From: Megaustenia siamemsis
Lineage: Eukaryota; Mollusca; Gastropoda; Stylommatophora; Ariophantidae
Length of the DNA stretch: 64,000 nucleotides
NCBI GenBank assembly: GCA_032433765.1
Contig: JAVIAB010000139.1
Span: 43,109,946 to 43,173,945 of the forward strand
Reading direction: 5' to 3'
Part shown: positions 46,474-57,529 of the stretch, piece after piece
Layout: each line of letters begins with the position of its first letter
How positions within the stretch are numbered: position 1 is the stretch's first letter
Notes under the pieces: generated by a model
What the model was told of the DNA's origin: nothing
Database searches by the model: none
What the model saw: only the letters and a program-made list of their open reading frames with translations
Position numbers and translations under genes: made by a program

Positions 46474-46665
46474 ACAAAAGACCAGTCAAACTAGGCAAAC
46501 CGAAGGACCCAGTAGTGGGTTGTGGTATACACTCCAAGGTATGGTCACAGCTTTACAAAAAATGAATACAACAAACAAAATACTGATGTTTCGGCCGGTG
46601 GCCTTCTTCAGAAGACGAGGACAACGACAACAATCGGTGAGGCACAGACACATATGTATATATGT
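46474..46665. repeat. About 190-bp repeat, copy 2
   Basis: This is a direct copy of 45632-45822 with substitutions and a 4-bp insertion (ACAAACAAAAT). Confidence 0.9.
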
Positions 46666-46689
46666 TTACATTGTTGCAATATTGACATT

Positions 46690-47607
46690 TATAAAAGTAC
46701 TCTATGGAAGATTGTGCGAGGAGCCGGCTTCACTTTCAGAAAAACTGTTGGGGGCAGGAATATTATATGTGAAAAACCACACTTGATCATTGCTCGAAGC
46801 AAATACCTGAGACAGTTCGTGAGCGGCGGAGTGAACGGTATGATATTGTATATTTGGAAGAATCATGGGTCAACGCACACCATACCTATGCTAAAGAATG
46901 GCAGTCAGTAAATGGAAAACGCAAAAGAACAATTCCGAGCAGCAAAGGCCAGCGCATTATATTAACGCATGCTGGAAGCACTGAAAACGGCCTTGTTCAT
47001 GATGCAGGACTTATTTTCCAATCAAAAAGTACCGACGGTAGGGACTACCATACTGAAATGAATGGAAACATTTTCAGGCACTGGTTGGAGAACGATCTTT
47101 TACCAATCCTGGAGAGACCTTCATGCATAGTCATGGATATCATACCACAATGTCGTATCAGAGAAAGACAAAGTGCCTACTGATCAAATACAAAAGAGCA
47201 AATTAGGACATGGCTTGCGAATGAAAAATTCAAATTTGGCGACACATATTTAAAACCCGAATTGTTACAACTTGTGAAGAATACGAATAAGAAAAAGGTG
47301 TACCATGTTGACAAAATCATTGAGAAATACGGCCACACCTCTCTTCGACTCCCTGCATATCATGCGCACCTTAATCCAATCGAACTTGTCTGGGCTCACG
47401 TCAAAGATGCAGAACAGAACAGGACGTTTAAAATGTGTGATGTTGAATGTTCTGACACGCGAGTCTCTCACAAAAATACACGATCCGTTCTGGAAGAAGT
47501 GTGTTGAACATGTGCTGCGGGTGGAAGATGAGTACTGGAAACGAGATGGATTACTATTTGTCCAGCCAGTAATGATTATCAACCTCTTGGAATCGTCAGA
47601 TTCGGAA
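46690..47607 (+). pseudogene. Tc1/mariner-superfamily transposase, frameshifted
   Basis: Successive frames give KIVRGAGFTFRKTVGGRNII (DNA-binding end), ESWVNAHHTYAKEWQS (first Asp region, D-E-S-W type, here EESW), LENDLLPILERPSCIVMD (second Asp) and LPAYHAHLNPIELVWAHVKD (third acidic residue in NPIELVW). At least three frame changes (about 46840, 47135, 47480) and a stop at 47180 kill it. The nearby inverted repeats at 44633-45458 and 47690-48030 could be its ends. Confidence 0.85.
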
Positions 47608-47689
47608 TGATTAAAATTAAGATGAATTCAATTCCAGCTGCAGTTAGGACGTCCTGGGGTCTAATGGTGACCGGAGGACAAGACTAATT

Positions 47690-48030
47690 GTTACCAATTG
47701 AATTCATGTTTGCAAATACACATAACGAACAACACCCACAATTAAGCACTATGTAGATACGCCTCTGACAAGAATTGCAGTAAACTGGAAAATTTAACAC
47801 GATTACTGTAAACTCTAAAATTTGAATCAACTTGTGTGATATCGTCATAAAAGATCAACGGAATTCGCTGATGTGCAAAATCTGTTGTGTTTGTGGAATA
47901 AAAAATACCAAAATCTTTGCGTCATCAATATTCTAAGATTGCATGCAAAATTTGAAACCAAAATAACAAGACGGTTATCACGCAAAACTAATTCGTGTGT
48001 GATTATGAATTTCTGAACGAATTATAGTTG
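47690..48030. mobile_element. Right end of the 44633-type MITE
   Basis: It is about 95% identical by eye to 45118-45455, ending gattatgaatttctgaacga. It starts about 80 bp after the transposase remnant, so the two may be parts of one transposon. Confidence 0.85.
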
Positions 48031-48345
48031 CCTGTTCCCCTAGGCAAATGAAAATCAGTGAAGCGTGAGCTAAAGTGATGTCTTACTGAACCATTGAGAA
48101 AATGGTTGAACAAGTGAAGAGTCAAAAAAAGAATTGTGAAAGTTACAGTCTGAGATTGAACGTGTCGTGTCTCTCCAAAAAATAGGAAAACCGCTATGAT
48201 TATTACGGTTGGGGGTGTGGGTGGATGTATAGGCTGAATCAAATAAGATGAAATGGCTCCGAGTCGACTTTCAGATCTGGGATAAAGCGGAGAAAATGTA
48301 TTTCCGGAAGTTTGACAAAACCAATAGCTCAGGTAGCATGACAAG
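48031..48345. other. Unassigned DNA
   Basis: Nothing recognised. Confidence 0.5.
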
Positions 48346-48958
48346 ACCAATAGGTCAAGTAGCATGACAAGGCCAGTAGCTCAGGTAGCATGACAAGACC
48401 AGTAGGTCAGGTGGCATGACAAGGCCAGTAGCTCAGATGTCATGGCAAGGCCAATAGATCAGGTAGCATGGCAAGACCAATAGTTAAGGTAGCATGACAA
48501 GACCAATAGCTCAGGTAGCTTGACAAGGCCAGTAGCTCAGGTAGCATGACAAGGCCAATAGATCAGGTAGAATGACAAGGCCAATAGGTCAGGTAGCATG
48601 ACAAGGCCAGTAGCTCAGGTAGCATAACAAGGCCAGTAGGTCCGGTAGCTTGACAAGGCCAGTAGCTCAGGTAGCATGACAAAGCCAATAGCTCAGGTAG
48701 CATGACAAAGCCAGTAGCTCAGGTAGCATGACAAGGCCAATAACTCAGGTAGGATGACAAGACCAATAGCTCAGGTAGCATGACAAGGCCAGTAGCTCAG
48801 GTAGCATGACATGGCCAGTAGCTCAGGTAGCATGACAAGACCAATAGTTCAGGTAGCATGAAAAGACCAATAGCTCAGGTAGCATGACAAGCCCAGTAAC
48901 TCAGGTAGCATGACAAGACCAATAACTCAGGAAGCTTGACAAGGCCAATAGTTCAGGT
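48346..48958. repeat. 26-bp minisatellite, about 23 copies
   Basis: Units contain ggtagcatgacaaggccaat plus AGCTCA, with GACC/GGCC and AGCTTG variants. Confidence 0.97.
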
Positions 48959-48984
48959 GAAACATAAAAAAATGGAAAAGTCAA

Positions 48985-49075
48985 CTTATGACAATCTGCA
49001 CCATCAAAGCAAGAGACAGAGTGGAATGGCGCTCCATGGTAGCCAACCTTCGATACGGAGTCAGCACTCAATGAT
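48985..49075 (+). pseudogene. LINE C-terminal tip
   Basis: Reads ICTIKARDRVEWRSMVANLR then YGVSTQ and a stop followed by GATGATGATGATT, matching the usual A-x-DR-x-x-W end of non-LTR RTs. 49076-49485 is unassigned. Confidence 0.6.
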
Positions 49076-49485
49076 GATGATGATTTGATTACTCATTTTA
49101 TAAATTTTAAAAAAGTGTTTTTGGTTATGAAACACTACAGATACATATAGATAGCTCAATAGAAACCGGGTATTCGTACACAGCTCAATCAAGGATTTTC
49201 AAATTGTATTTTGAACGAATGCCGTATCTATTTTCTCCCCAAAGTAATTATGTAAATTGGATTAATCTACTCCAGAGAGCCGTTAATTGTTTAATTAAAT
49301 CTCTGTAGTTATTGTACCTTTGTTAGTTTAACTGCTCTGTACGTGTACTGAAGGGAACTAGGGGCCTAAGTGAAAGGAGGAGAGGAAAAAGGAATGTTAT
49401 TTGGAAGAGGAATCACCTCCCATTTGACACCAGGTGTCGCTACTATTGTTCTTTCTCTTTTCTTTCTGTTGGCCCTGTCACGCGT

Positions 49486-49935
49486 AATTGATAGTAAGGT
49501 AAGACTAGCTATTGGCCCAGTAACGTGTAACTGATAGTAAGGTAAGATGTAACTATTGGTCCAGTAACGTGTAACTGATAGTAGGGTAAGATGTAACTAT
49601 TGGCTCACTAACGTGTAACTGATAGTAAGGTAAGATGTAGCTATTGGTCCAGTAACGTGTAACTGATAGTAGGGTAAGATGTAACTATTGGCTCACTAAC
49701 GTGTAACTGATAGTAAGGTAAGATGTAGCTATTGGCCCTGTAACGTGTAACTGATAGTAAGGTAAGACTAGCTATTGGCCAAGTAAGGTGTAACTGATAG
49801 TAGGGTAAGATGTAACTGTTAGTCCAATAAATTGTAACTGATAGTAAGGTTAAACGAAACTTTGGTCCAGTAACGTGTATAGTAAGGTAATATACTGATA
49901 GTAAAGATAAAGTATACTCTTGGTCCAAGGATGCG
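49486..49935. repeat. 44-bp minisatellite, about 10 copies
   Basis: Units contain taacgtgtaactgatagtaa and ggtaagatgtaactattggt plus CCAG. Right-hand units are truncated. Confidence 0.95.
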
Positions 49936-50084
49936 TTATCGGCCTTTCAGTAAGGCGTAACTCTAAATCCAGTTAGCGGTAATGATAATACGGTAACGTG
50001 CGATTCAAAGTCCAATAAGACACCGAAAGCCCAGTATGTCGTATATGTAGAGACTTCCTTGTATCTTCCTAGCATTATGTACTT

Positions 50085-50300
50085 TAAGAGGTAGGGTTCT
50101 AACCAAATCGACGGCTTCCGGTTTCACCCAGCCTTTAATGGGTACCGGATTTTTTTCTGGGAAAGTAAAGCGGCACGGGCGTAATACAGACCACATTACC
50201 CCAAAAATCATGTGCCGAAGGTGTGTGCAATTTGTAGTCACTAACACCATATTTCCAATACGTCACTTGGCGTGTCGGGGTACCTTACTTTACTTTTTAC
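50085..50300 (+). mobile_element. tRNA-derived SINE (family 1), 5'-truncated
   Basis: Runs from AAGAGGTAGGGTTCTAACC through the family body to TCGGGGTACCTTACTTTACT. The A-box half of the head is missing. Confidence 0.9.
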
Positions 50301-50374
50301 TTTTATTATTTACTTTAACGTACACATTTCAGACATCTTTCTTCCAAAAATAAAAAGTGATACCAGTATCTGGT

Positions 50375-50560
50375 AAAAGCTGATTTAACCAAATTGCTGC
50401 GAAATGTCAAACTTTATTAAACAAATATTTGAACAAGCTAAATAAAACCTACCTTCGAAAGACAAGAACATCACTCTTGGCCCTAAAATCAAACTAAAGC
50501 ACACCATTTTTATATCAGTTTTACTATACGCTTGCGAAACATGAGCCATATAGGAGAGCT
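50375..50560 (+). pseudogene. Probable LINE RT fragment
   Basis: Frame-broken pieces LNKTYLRKTRTSLLALK and ISVLLYACET resemble the region around the LLYGCE motif of non-LTR RTs. Confidence 0.4.
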
Positions 50561-50576
50561 GCAGAAAGAAATGGGA

Positions 50577-51195
50577 GAAGTGATAGCTCAGTGGTTAGTG
50601 AACTGGTCTACGAAGAAGGAGATTTTCACTTTGTCTGCCTTTGTCTACCAAACCATTTTTTTCCCCTAAAGTTTCTAAGTATTCCAACCAGCCCCTTCTC
50701 CACACACGTCCCACAAATGTGGCCTGTCTTATCCTAATTGTGGCTCCGATCCTGATCTTCCGGGTTCACCCAGCTTTAAATGGGTGCATGATTTTTTCTT
50801 CTGGGAAAGTAATGCGGCACGGGCGTAATACTGACCACAGCAAAAAGTAAAGTTTTCCGTCACGCCAAGTGGCGTATAGGGAATATGGTATTAGTTACAA
50901 TAATTTTTACAGACCTTCGGCACATGCTTTTTGGGGGTAATGTGGTCTGTATTACGCCCATGCCTCTTTACTTTCCCAGAAAAAAAAAATCAGGTACCCA
51001 TTTAAGGCTGGGTGAACCTGTAAACCGTTGATCAGGATCGAAACCGATCTCTTGTCCTTAGTAGTCAAGTTCACTAACCACTGAGCTATCGCGGCTCCCT
51101 AATACCGACCATACTACCCCAAAAATCATGCGCTGAAGGTCTATAAAAAAATATAGTCACTAACACCATATTCCCTAGACGCGACTTGGCTTGAC
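50577..51195. mobile_element. Nested family 1 SINEs
   Basis: An outer plus-strand copy begins gtgatagctcagtggttagt at 50581, is interrupted by foreign DNA at about 50624-50755, and continues to taatactgaccac (50825-50837). A minus-strand copy (about 50840-51099) follows, then the outer copy resumes at taataccgaccat (51101-51113) through about 51193. The repeated words are the nested copy's TSD. Confidence 0.88.
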
Positions 51196-51239
51196 GTATA
51201 TATTTTTTTAACAGAAAGAAATAAGAGCTATCGAGATTA

Positions 51240-51863
51240 ATGTTATCGTAAGATTGAGGACATCTTTTACTAATGAAACAATTCACAGAATTTTAAAATA
51301 AACAATAGAAGTACGTGATGTTCTATTTTACTTTTGTGAAGAATCGCAAAATGAAGTTGTGTGGCTACCGATCTCTATCGTTTGTCAAAGATCATTCTGC
51401 AAGGAAATGTGTGGCTACCGATCTCTATCGTCTGTCAAAGATCATTCTGCAAGGAAATGTGTGGCTACCGATCTCTATCGTCTGTCAAAGATCATTCTGC
51501 AAGGAAATGTGTGGCTACCGATCTCTATCGTCTGTCAAAGATCATTCTGCAAGGAAATGTGTGGCTACCGATCTCTATCGTCTGTCAAAGATCATTCTGC
51601 AAGGAAATGTGTGGTTACCGATCTCTATCGTCTGTCAAAGATCATTCTGCAAGGAAATGTGTGGCTACCGATCTCTATCGTCTGTCAAAGATCATTCTGC
51701 AAGGAAATGTGTGGCTACCGATCTCTATCGTCTGTCAAAGATCATTCTGCAAGGAAATGTGTGGCTACCGATCTCTATCGTCTGTCAAAGATCATTCTGC
51801 AAGGAAATGTGTGGCTACCGATCTCTATCGTCTGTCAAAGATTATTCTGCAAGGAAATGTGTG
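51240..51863 (+). repeat. 50-bp satellite, left of the large element (about 10 units)
   Basis: A flank identical in type to 45825-45922 (ttttactaatgaaacaattc) is followed by 50-bp units starting at 51361: gtggctaccgatctctatcg, tctgtcaaagatcattctgc, aaggaaatgt. Units are almost identical. The array stops at TGTGTG (51858-51863), the left TSD. Since 50 is not a multiple of three, all three frames stay open; they are not genes. Confidence 0.96.
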
Positions 51864-52864
51864 AGTAGTATATATCTAGTGATAGGACCCCCGAAAGTGT
51901 CTTTGAAGTCACATAAATCCTTATATAAATAGTCTACACGCAGATCGAGGCACAATTTTTGGTGCCGTTTTTCCTTTTATGAGAGTCTACCGTTTTTTCC
52001 TTATATGAGAGTCTACCCGCCCATTTTTGTTCCGGTCGTGGTGACCTCTCGTGGCGGCGTCGGGTGACCTCTCAGGTGACCTCCCGCGGCGGTGGTGCTG
52101 CGAAGGGGTGACCTCCCGCGGCGGTGGTGTTGTGAAGGGGTGGTGGTGGTATCATAACTTTCACATTCTTTGTACTTTCAATGGTTCCGTAACTTTCATA
52201 AATCTATTCTTTCTTTATACTCTCAGGCAATAAAAAACAGTGACAAGTTTATTTATTGTTTTAAAAACTTCCTTTAGAATTAAAGGTAACAGCTTAGGCC
52301 GTTACACATGCTACACGACGCTACGTTAACGAAGTAACTACACGCCAAACGCGAAACACAGCGTTAATTAAGCGAGATCAAAGAGTTCCCGGTAGACGCG
52401 TCGCGAAGACGCGCCGCAAGGGGCCGCGTTTACATCAAAGAATCCGCCACCCGCGAGTACTTACTTCCCGTTAGACGGACCGCGTTTACATCAAAGGATT
52501 ACCCTTGAGCACACTAATAAATTTATCACCGTAGCCGGTAAGTGTTCATCAGGAGTGTCATTTAACAGGGGAATTTCACGATACCGATGTTTTAATGTGA
52601 AACGCTTGGGGGTAATTAACAGTGACAAGTTATTTATTTATTTCACAAGTTATTTATTTATTGTTTTATTCGTATATATCTCACAATAGATAACACAGGG
52701 GTAGACAATAATGTATTGTTTAACTATTGTACATTATAGACAAGTATAATACATAAGAAACAAAGTAGTTTATTTACAAGTGTTATACATGATAGTGTTA
52801 AATGGATAAAGGGGAGGTGGTCACGTTGTCAGAATGGACCTGTCGCTTGATGGGGTGAAGTAGT

Positions 52865-53125
52865 ACGTTGGAAGTTGTAGTAGTAGGTTAGAAGTTGGCG
52901 TGAATTAGAGGTAGTTGGTTGTGGAAGTTGTAGTTGTAGATGTAGTTGGTTGTGGACGTTGTAATTCTAGAGGTAGTTGGTTGTGGACGTTGTAATTGTA
53001 GACGTAGTTGGTTGTGGAAGTAGTAGTTGTAGATGTAGTTGGTTGTGGAAGTTGTAATTGTAGAGGTAGTTGGTTGTGGAAGTTGTAGTTGTAGATGTAG
53101 TTGTTTGTGGAAGTTGTAGTAGAAC
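52865..53125. repeat. About 32-bp minisatellite in the left arm
   Basis: Units resemble tagttggttgtggaagttgt plus AATTGTAGAGG. The mirror image is at 61610-61800 in the right arm with a different copy number. Confidence 0.93.
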
Positions 53126-53689
53126 AGGGGACGACGTTCAAATTAACAGACGACGAATTTTATTCGACTAACTCAACAAGCAAAGACCAAAACGTTACTC
53201 CCAAACCCACGAAAGCTTAAACTTTGGAGTTCTATATTTGCTATAGACAGGATGGCGTGCTAATGACTTTAACAGCTAAATGGTAGATGCATGTTTAGGC
53301 TAACTTGCGAGTCGTGGCGATCTCTCGGCGCCATGGTCGGGGTGAGCTCTCGCACAGACATGTCGTTGTATGAGACACAGATCTCATGTCATGATGTTAT
53401 TGTTGTAGTTGTACAATTAGTTATTGATGTTGTAGTAGTAGTGGAAGATGTTAGAAGACGTGTTTATTTTAGCACAGGAAGTTTCTGAATAGTAGAGGAC
53501 AACGTTCGAAATAGTAGGTGACAACTTTTGAATTACAGTGAGACGACTTTCGAATTACCATACGAGGGATACAAGTTCCAATAGGCGACCATGGCCTTTC
53601 ACAGTACATCGTGTCAGTTCTGTTGTTAACTGTTTTCCATGTCATGTCGTTGTAGTAGTCATAGGTGTCATACCGTCGTATGTATGTTG

Positions 53690-54040
53690 TCTAATGTGTC
53701 GGGATGGATCATGTAGGTTGTCGACTGTGTCGAGATGGATGAATGTAGGTTGTCTAGTGTCTCATGATGGTTGTATGTAGATTGTCGACTGTGTCGAGAT
53801 GGATGAATGTAGGTTGTCGACTGTGTCGAGATGGATGAATGTAGGTTGTCTAGTGTCGCATGATGGATGCATGTAGGTTGTCGACTGTGTCGGGATGGCT
53901 GTTTGTAGGTTTTCTAGTGTGTCGGGATGGATGCATGTAGGTTGTCGACTGTGTCGAGATGGATGAATGTAGGTTGTCGACTGTGTCATGATGCTTGTAT
54001 GTAGGTTGTCTAGTGTCGCATGATGGTTGTATGTAATTGT
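53690..54040. repeat. 32-bp minisatellite in the left arm
   Basis: Units contain gtaggttgtcgactgtgtcg plus AGATGGATGAAT. The mirror array is at 60235-60620. Confidence 0.95.
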
Positions 54041-54629
54041 CGAGTGTGCTCCAACAAACCGCCGTGTCATTTAAACTTCTTTGAACACAATGGACACGGA
54101 TGTTCACCAGAAGAAACCTCATTATGAGAAACCGTCTGGAGAAAATCCAATAACCCTTTCGTCAACCATATTTAACATACCTAGTTAACCTTCAATCTCA
54201 ACAATACTTATCATACCTACTTTAAACACATTAATAAAAATGAATAACCTTTTATCGATAAGCCTTAACGTACTTTAAGAGAAAACAATCCAACTTATTG
54301 TGTAAAATAGAATCTCAATCCGTTAGAATGAATAGTAACTTTCCTTGAAGCAACCAAACTTATAACACGAAAGCCCTGAAGGGTCTAGTTTAAATATAAA
54401 TTGGTAACAAATGAATACATTATCCAATCAGAGAGTGACTATGCCAACATCGACTGATATCTGGATTAACCAATCAGAGAAGAGTATTAGCATGGGAGGC
54501 GGAGCAAAGAAATGACTGACATCTGTATTATAACCATTCAGAAAAGAGCATTACTATGAACGGCAGAGTGATTAACCAATTATAGAAGAGCGTAACTTTG
54601 AAAACGGTTCCAGTTCCATCTTAAGGTAA

Positions 54630-55199
54630 ATGAATTGGTCGGGTTCTCAGCGAGGATCGTGGGCGTTTCTGGTCCATAGAATGTGATTGGATAAACTTAT
54701 GAAGGAGTTTATGTTCCTGGGGGTTGATATTATTCATACATATGATAAGGCGTGTAAGAAACATTCCAAGTTTTATAAAGCGATGGCTAACCTAGTATAT
54801 ACATGATCGGAGAGAAATGAGCTGTTATTTACTGGAATAATTCAGCGAGTCGGTGGTCATGATATCTACGCCACGTTTGTAACCATCGTTATCGAAATAC
54901 TTTCAGACCGAGTTCACAATTTCGGTCGTCTTGTCGTTCTATATACCCTCGCCTATCGATTAGTTAAGAATCATATCAAAGACATGTTCGACTCTGATTC
55001 CGACATTTGTGTTTTAGAAACGGACTTTGGTACTTGGACCGGTGTTATCATCGGAAGAGAATTTGGAGAGTGGTTACTAAAAGAAGGTAGTTTGGAAAAT
55101 TTTCTAGACCTCTCTAACGAAGAAGCTACAACACTGTGGACTCTACTTCGCAACAGCCTTTGGTCTTTAAGAGCTTTACCTATAAATGTTTATCTGTGA
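54630..55199 (+). pseudogene. Bcl-2-family-like reading frame, left arm (two in-frame TGA codons)
   Basis: A 190-codon frame from ATG 54630 to a stop at 55197-55199, interrupted by TGA at 54684 and at 54804; the usable open part is 54807-55199. It shows a BH1-like block, DRVHNFGRLVVLY (54906-54944; family pattern N-W-G-R), preceded by a helix of FVTIVIEIL type, and a BH2-like block GEWLLKEGSLENFLDL (about 55059-55106), at the spacing usual in Bcl-2 proteins. Total length matches the family (about 190). Bcl-2 homologues control mitochondrial apoptosis. No C-terminal membrane anchor: it ends LRALPINVYL. A poly(A) signal AATAAA is at 55217-55222. The assignment is by pattern only. Confidence 0.68.
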
Positions 55200-56047
55200 G
55201 TTTATATATTTTCCCTAATAAAAGTTTGGTAACCCCACAGCATTTGTTACTGCCTTACAATATTGTTTACCAGGTCACGACACCCCTCGCACAGATGCTG
55301 AGGGTTGTCCTGTAGTAGGCCTGTGATTGTAATAAGAATGGTTTGCTCCAGCTTTGAAATCTGAAATTTTCACAAAAAGAGATGGTGTTACTCAGTTCCC
55401 CTATAATGGGGATGTTGAGTTACTAAAAATAGATTTTGATCTCTGATGCAATACCTGATTAGTTACTAAAATAGATTGTGACCTATGATCTAATAACAGA
55501 ATACTCATTGCACTGGTGACCAATTGAGACTGATGGAAAAGTGAATTCCCAGTCATAGAAAAGTATGTTGTCACGATAGGTGTGTCAATAACAAGGAACA
55601 AAAATCATTAAAGACATCCTAATTAAGTTGTGAAATTTTGGTGGTTGAGAGATAAATCTGAAGATAAGCACATCAAACTATAAGAACAAGGCAACAATCG
55701 TATATTACACACTCTTAGAGCCAGTGTTAAGTTAACACGTATTTATCTGTAGTTAAAATAGAAGGTTATAAATTGAGTAGAGGTAAACTTATACCTTATG
55801 GCTCATCTACTTTTTCGAATAAACTCATTAAAATTAAAATAAGTCAAATAAAAACAAACAAATATGATCTTTTTATAATGTTTATTTTCACAATGAAACA
55901 TAAATTTATTTGAATACATCAACGTGGACAACACATGTTACACATTCAAATGTTTATAATTGAACAATGATGCTTTAAATAGTGCAAATATGGATACAAA
56001 TCATCTGAAAAAGTACACATATAACAACATAGTCATGTGTTTAATGC
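55200..56047. other. Arm end and core boundary, non-coding
   Basis: The arm ends at 55827, 9 codons into a copy of the start (ATGGCTCATCTACTTTTTCG, 55798-55817) of the gene at 58480; here the frame stops soon after leaving the arm. Beyond are AT-rich sequences with AATAAA-type signals on the minus strand. Confidence 0.7.
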
Positions 56048-56848
56048 TTAAATTACAAGTTTACGTGGTCTCCCACGTGGTTTTTTAAATACACAAGGAT
56101 CGCAAAATTTAACACAATTTTGTTTATTGTTCTTAATAGCATAAGATCCATCAGTTATATTAGTGATCGAACGGGGATCAATTCGTTTGTGAGCTGTGTC
56201 TGTGAGAACAGTCGAAAGGTCACTTTGTTGATACTGGAAGTCGTCATAAACGGGAGGAGCAGCGAGCGACCAGACACCCTCATTTGCTGTTTGTTCTCTG
56301 TCACACTCTGAGCGAAATGTAGATGTTCCATCAGTAATTGGTTGTACACCGTCACACTCTGCTGAGAGAATTGTAGACGCCTGGAAGTCGTCATAAACGG
56401 GAGGAGCAGCGATCGACCACTCACCCTCATTGATCGTTTGTTCTCTGTCATAGTCTGAGCGAAATGTAGATGCTCCATCAGTGGTTGCTTGTATACTGTC
56501 ACACTCAGATGAGAGAATCGTAGACGCATCACCTGTGGCTACTCGTAGTCTGTCACACTCTGAGAGAATCGTAAACTTCAGACCCACTAAAGTCTCAAAT
56601 TCAGGCTGTGTTAGTGTTATACCGTAACGTGTTGGGAATTTCAACCCCGTTTTGCCATCGTATTTTCTAAGATGAATTAAAGTCTTTGCTCGATATCTCG
56701 AAACTGAGACAGCCTTCAAACCATTCTTCTGTAGAGGCTTTACATACTCGCCATTACGAGAAGCATAGAAAAAAGCACCATCACAGTCAACATTAACAGC
56801 GGAATCACACATATCCATTCTAACGGACTCCATTCTAAAAAAACACAC
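56048..56848 (-). CDS. PC4-like, PPxY-repeat, AT-hook protein of the element core
   Basis: 266 codons. Residues about 42-88 contain TLIHLRKYDGKTGLKFPTRY then GITLTQPEFETL, the pattern of the PC4/p15 single-strand-DNA-binding coactivator fold (I-x-I-R-x-Y ... P-T-x-x-G-I-x-L-T). Residues 109-156 and 158-205 are a tandem duplicate (49-residue period), each ending APPVYDDFQ, which holds a PPxY motif of the kind bound by WW domains. The C-terminus, KKPRGRPRKLVI, is an AT-hook core. Together this suggests a nuclear DNA-binding regulator. ATG 56848 lies in a pyrimidine-rich run ending in AG at about 56835, so Met-6 (56833) is a plausible start or this is a splice acceptor. A TATAAA is at 56905-56910 on the minus strand; ATTAAA follows the stop. 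Confidence 0.75.
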   Translation of the reverse strand: MCFFRMESVRMDMCDSAVNVDCDGAFFYASRNGEYVKPLQKNGLKAVSVSRYRAKTLIHLRKYDGKTGLKFPTRYGITLTQPEFETLVGLKFTILSECDRLRVATGDASTILSSECDSIQATTDGASTFRSDYDREQTINEGEWSIAAPPVYDDFQASTILSAECDGVQPITDGTSTFRSECDREQTANEGVWSLAAPPVYDDFQYQQSDLSTVLTDTAHKRIDPRSITNITDGSYAIKNNKQNCVKFCDPCVFKKPRGRPRKLVI

Positions 56849-56904
56849 GACTTGGTAGCAGGGCTCTGACTTTCTGTATGTAGCAGCACTGAGAACGGCT
56901 GCCC

Positions 56905-56910
56905 TTTATA
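56905..56910 (-). promoter_or_regulatory. TATA box candidate for the PC4-like gene
   Basis: TATAAA on the minus strand lies 57 bp upstream of ATG 56848, followed about 18 bases later by a TCAGT initiator-like word. Spacing is somewhat short for a classical TATA-initiator pair. Confidence 0.45.
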
Positions 56911-57529
56911 CCATGTAACAAGGGGGCGTGGTCAATCTATTTATAGTAACCAATGGAATACGTTCTATGTATAGTAACTGATGCAATATGTCATTGAACG
57001 TGATGAGACATGTTCAGAGAGCGGTCATCTTTGATGAGTCATGGGAAGTTTGTTCCACGAAGCCGATGTATCCATGGAGTCTTCAAAACAAATGATGATC
57101 CAGAGGGCGGGGCCTACACTGACAAGTTGGAGACAAACTCAAGTATAGCATGTTATGTTCATTAGAGGGAAGTGTTCTTGTGAACACAGGATTGGGCTTG
57201 GCAAGTAAAATATCAACTAAACTTTAGTTTCTATTACTTCTGAAATACTTTTTAGAATCTTGGCTCTGTGATCAATAGCTAGGATGGGGAAATAGTTTTG
57301 CCACATTCTTGTATACGGTTTATGAAGCGCTCCTTGTGTATAGAAAACTGCTGCCAAGAGTAATTGGGTTCGTCATTTTCATCATCGTGGATTGTTATAA
57401 CAATCGTTTCTTCACAAAAATGAACCTAGAAGAAACGAGACAATTTAGTTTTAAAAGCCAGCAAAAACTTCTAAATGAAAAACACTTTATAATAATATAT
57501 CTCTTCACAACTCTGTAGCTGATGTCATT

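Larger units (their letters stand above)
51864..55827 (+). repeat. Left terminal inverted repeat (3,964 bp)
   Basis: Order from the tip: subterminal direct repeats agagtctaccgtttttcc / agagtctacccgcc (about 51980-52020); GGTGACCTC-rich GC-rich DNA (52035-52140); a private 250-bp stretch (about 52600-52850) absent from the right arm; about 32-bp minisatellite (52865-53125); about 32-bp minisatellite (53690-54040); the Bcl-2-like frame; and about 600 bp of non-coding DNA ending at 55827. The short frames at 52051 and 53291 show no domain. Confidence 0.95.
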
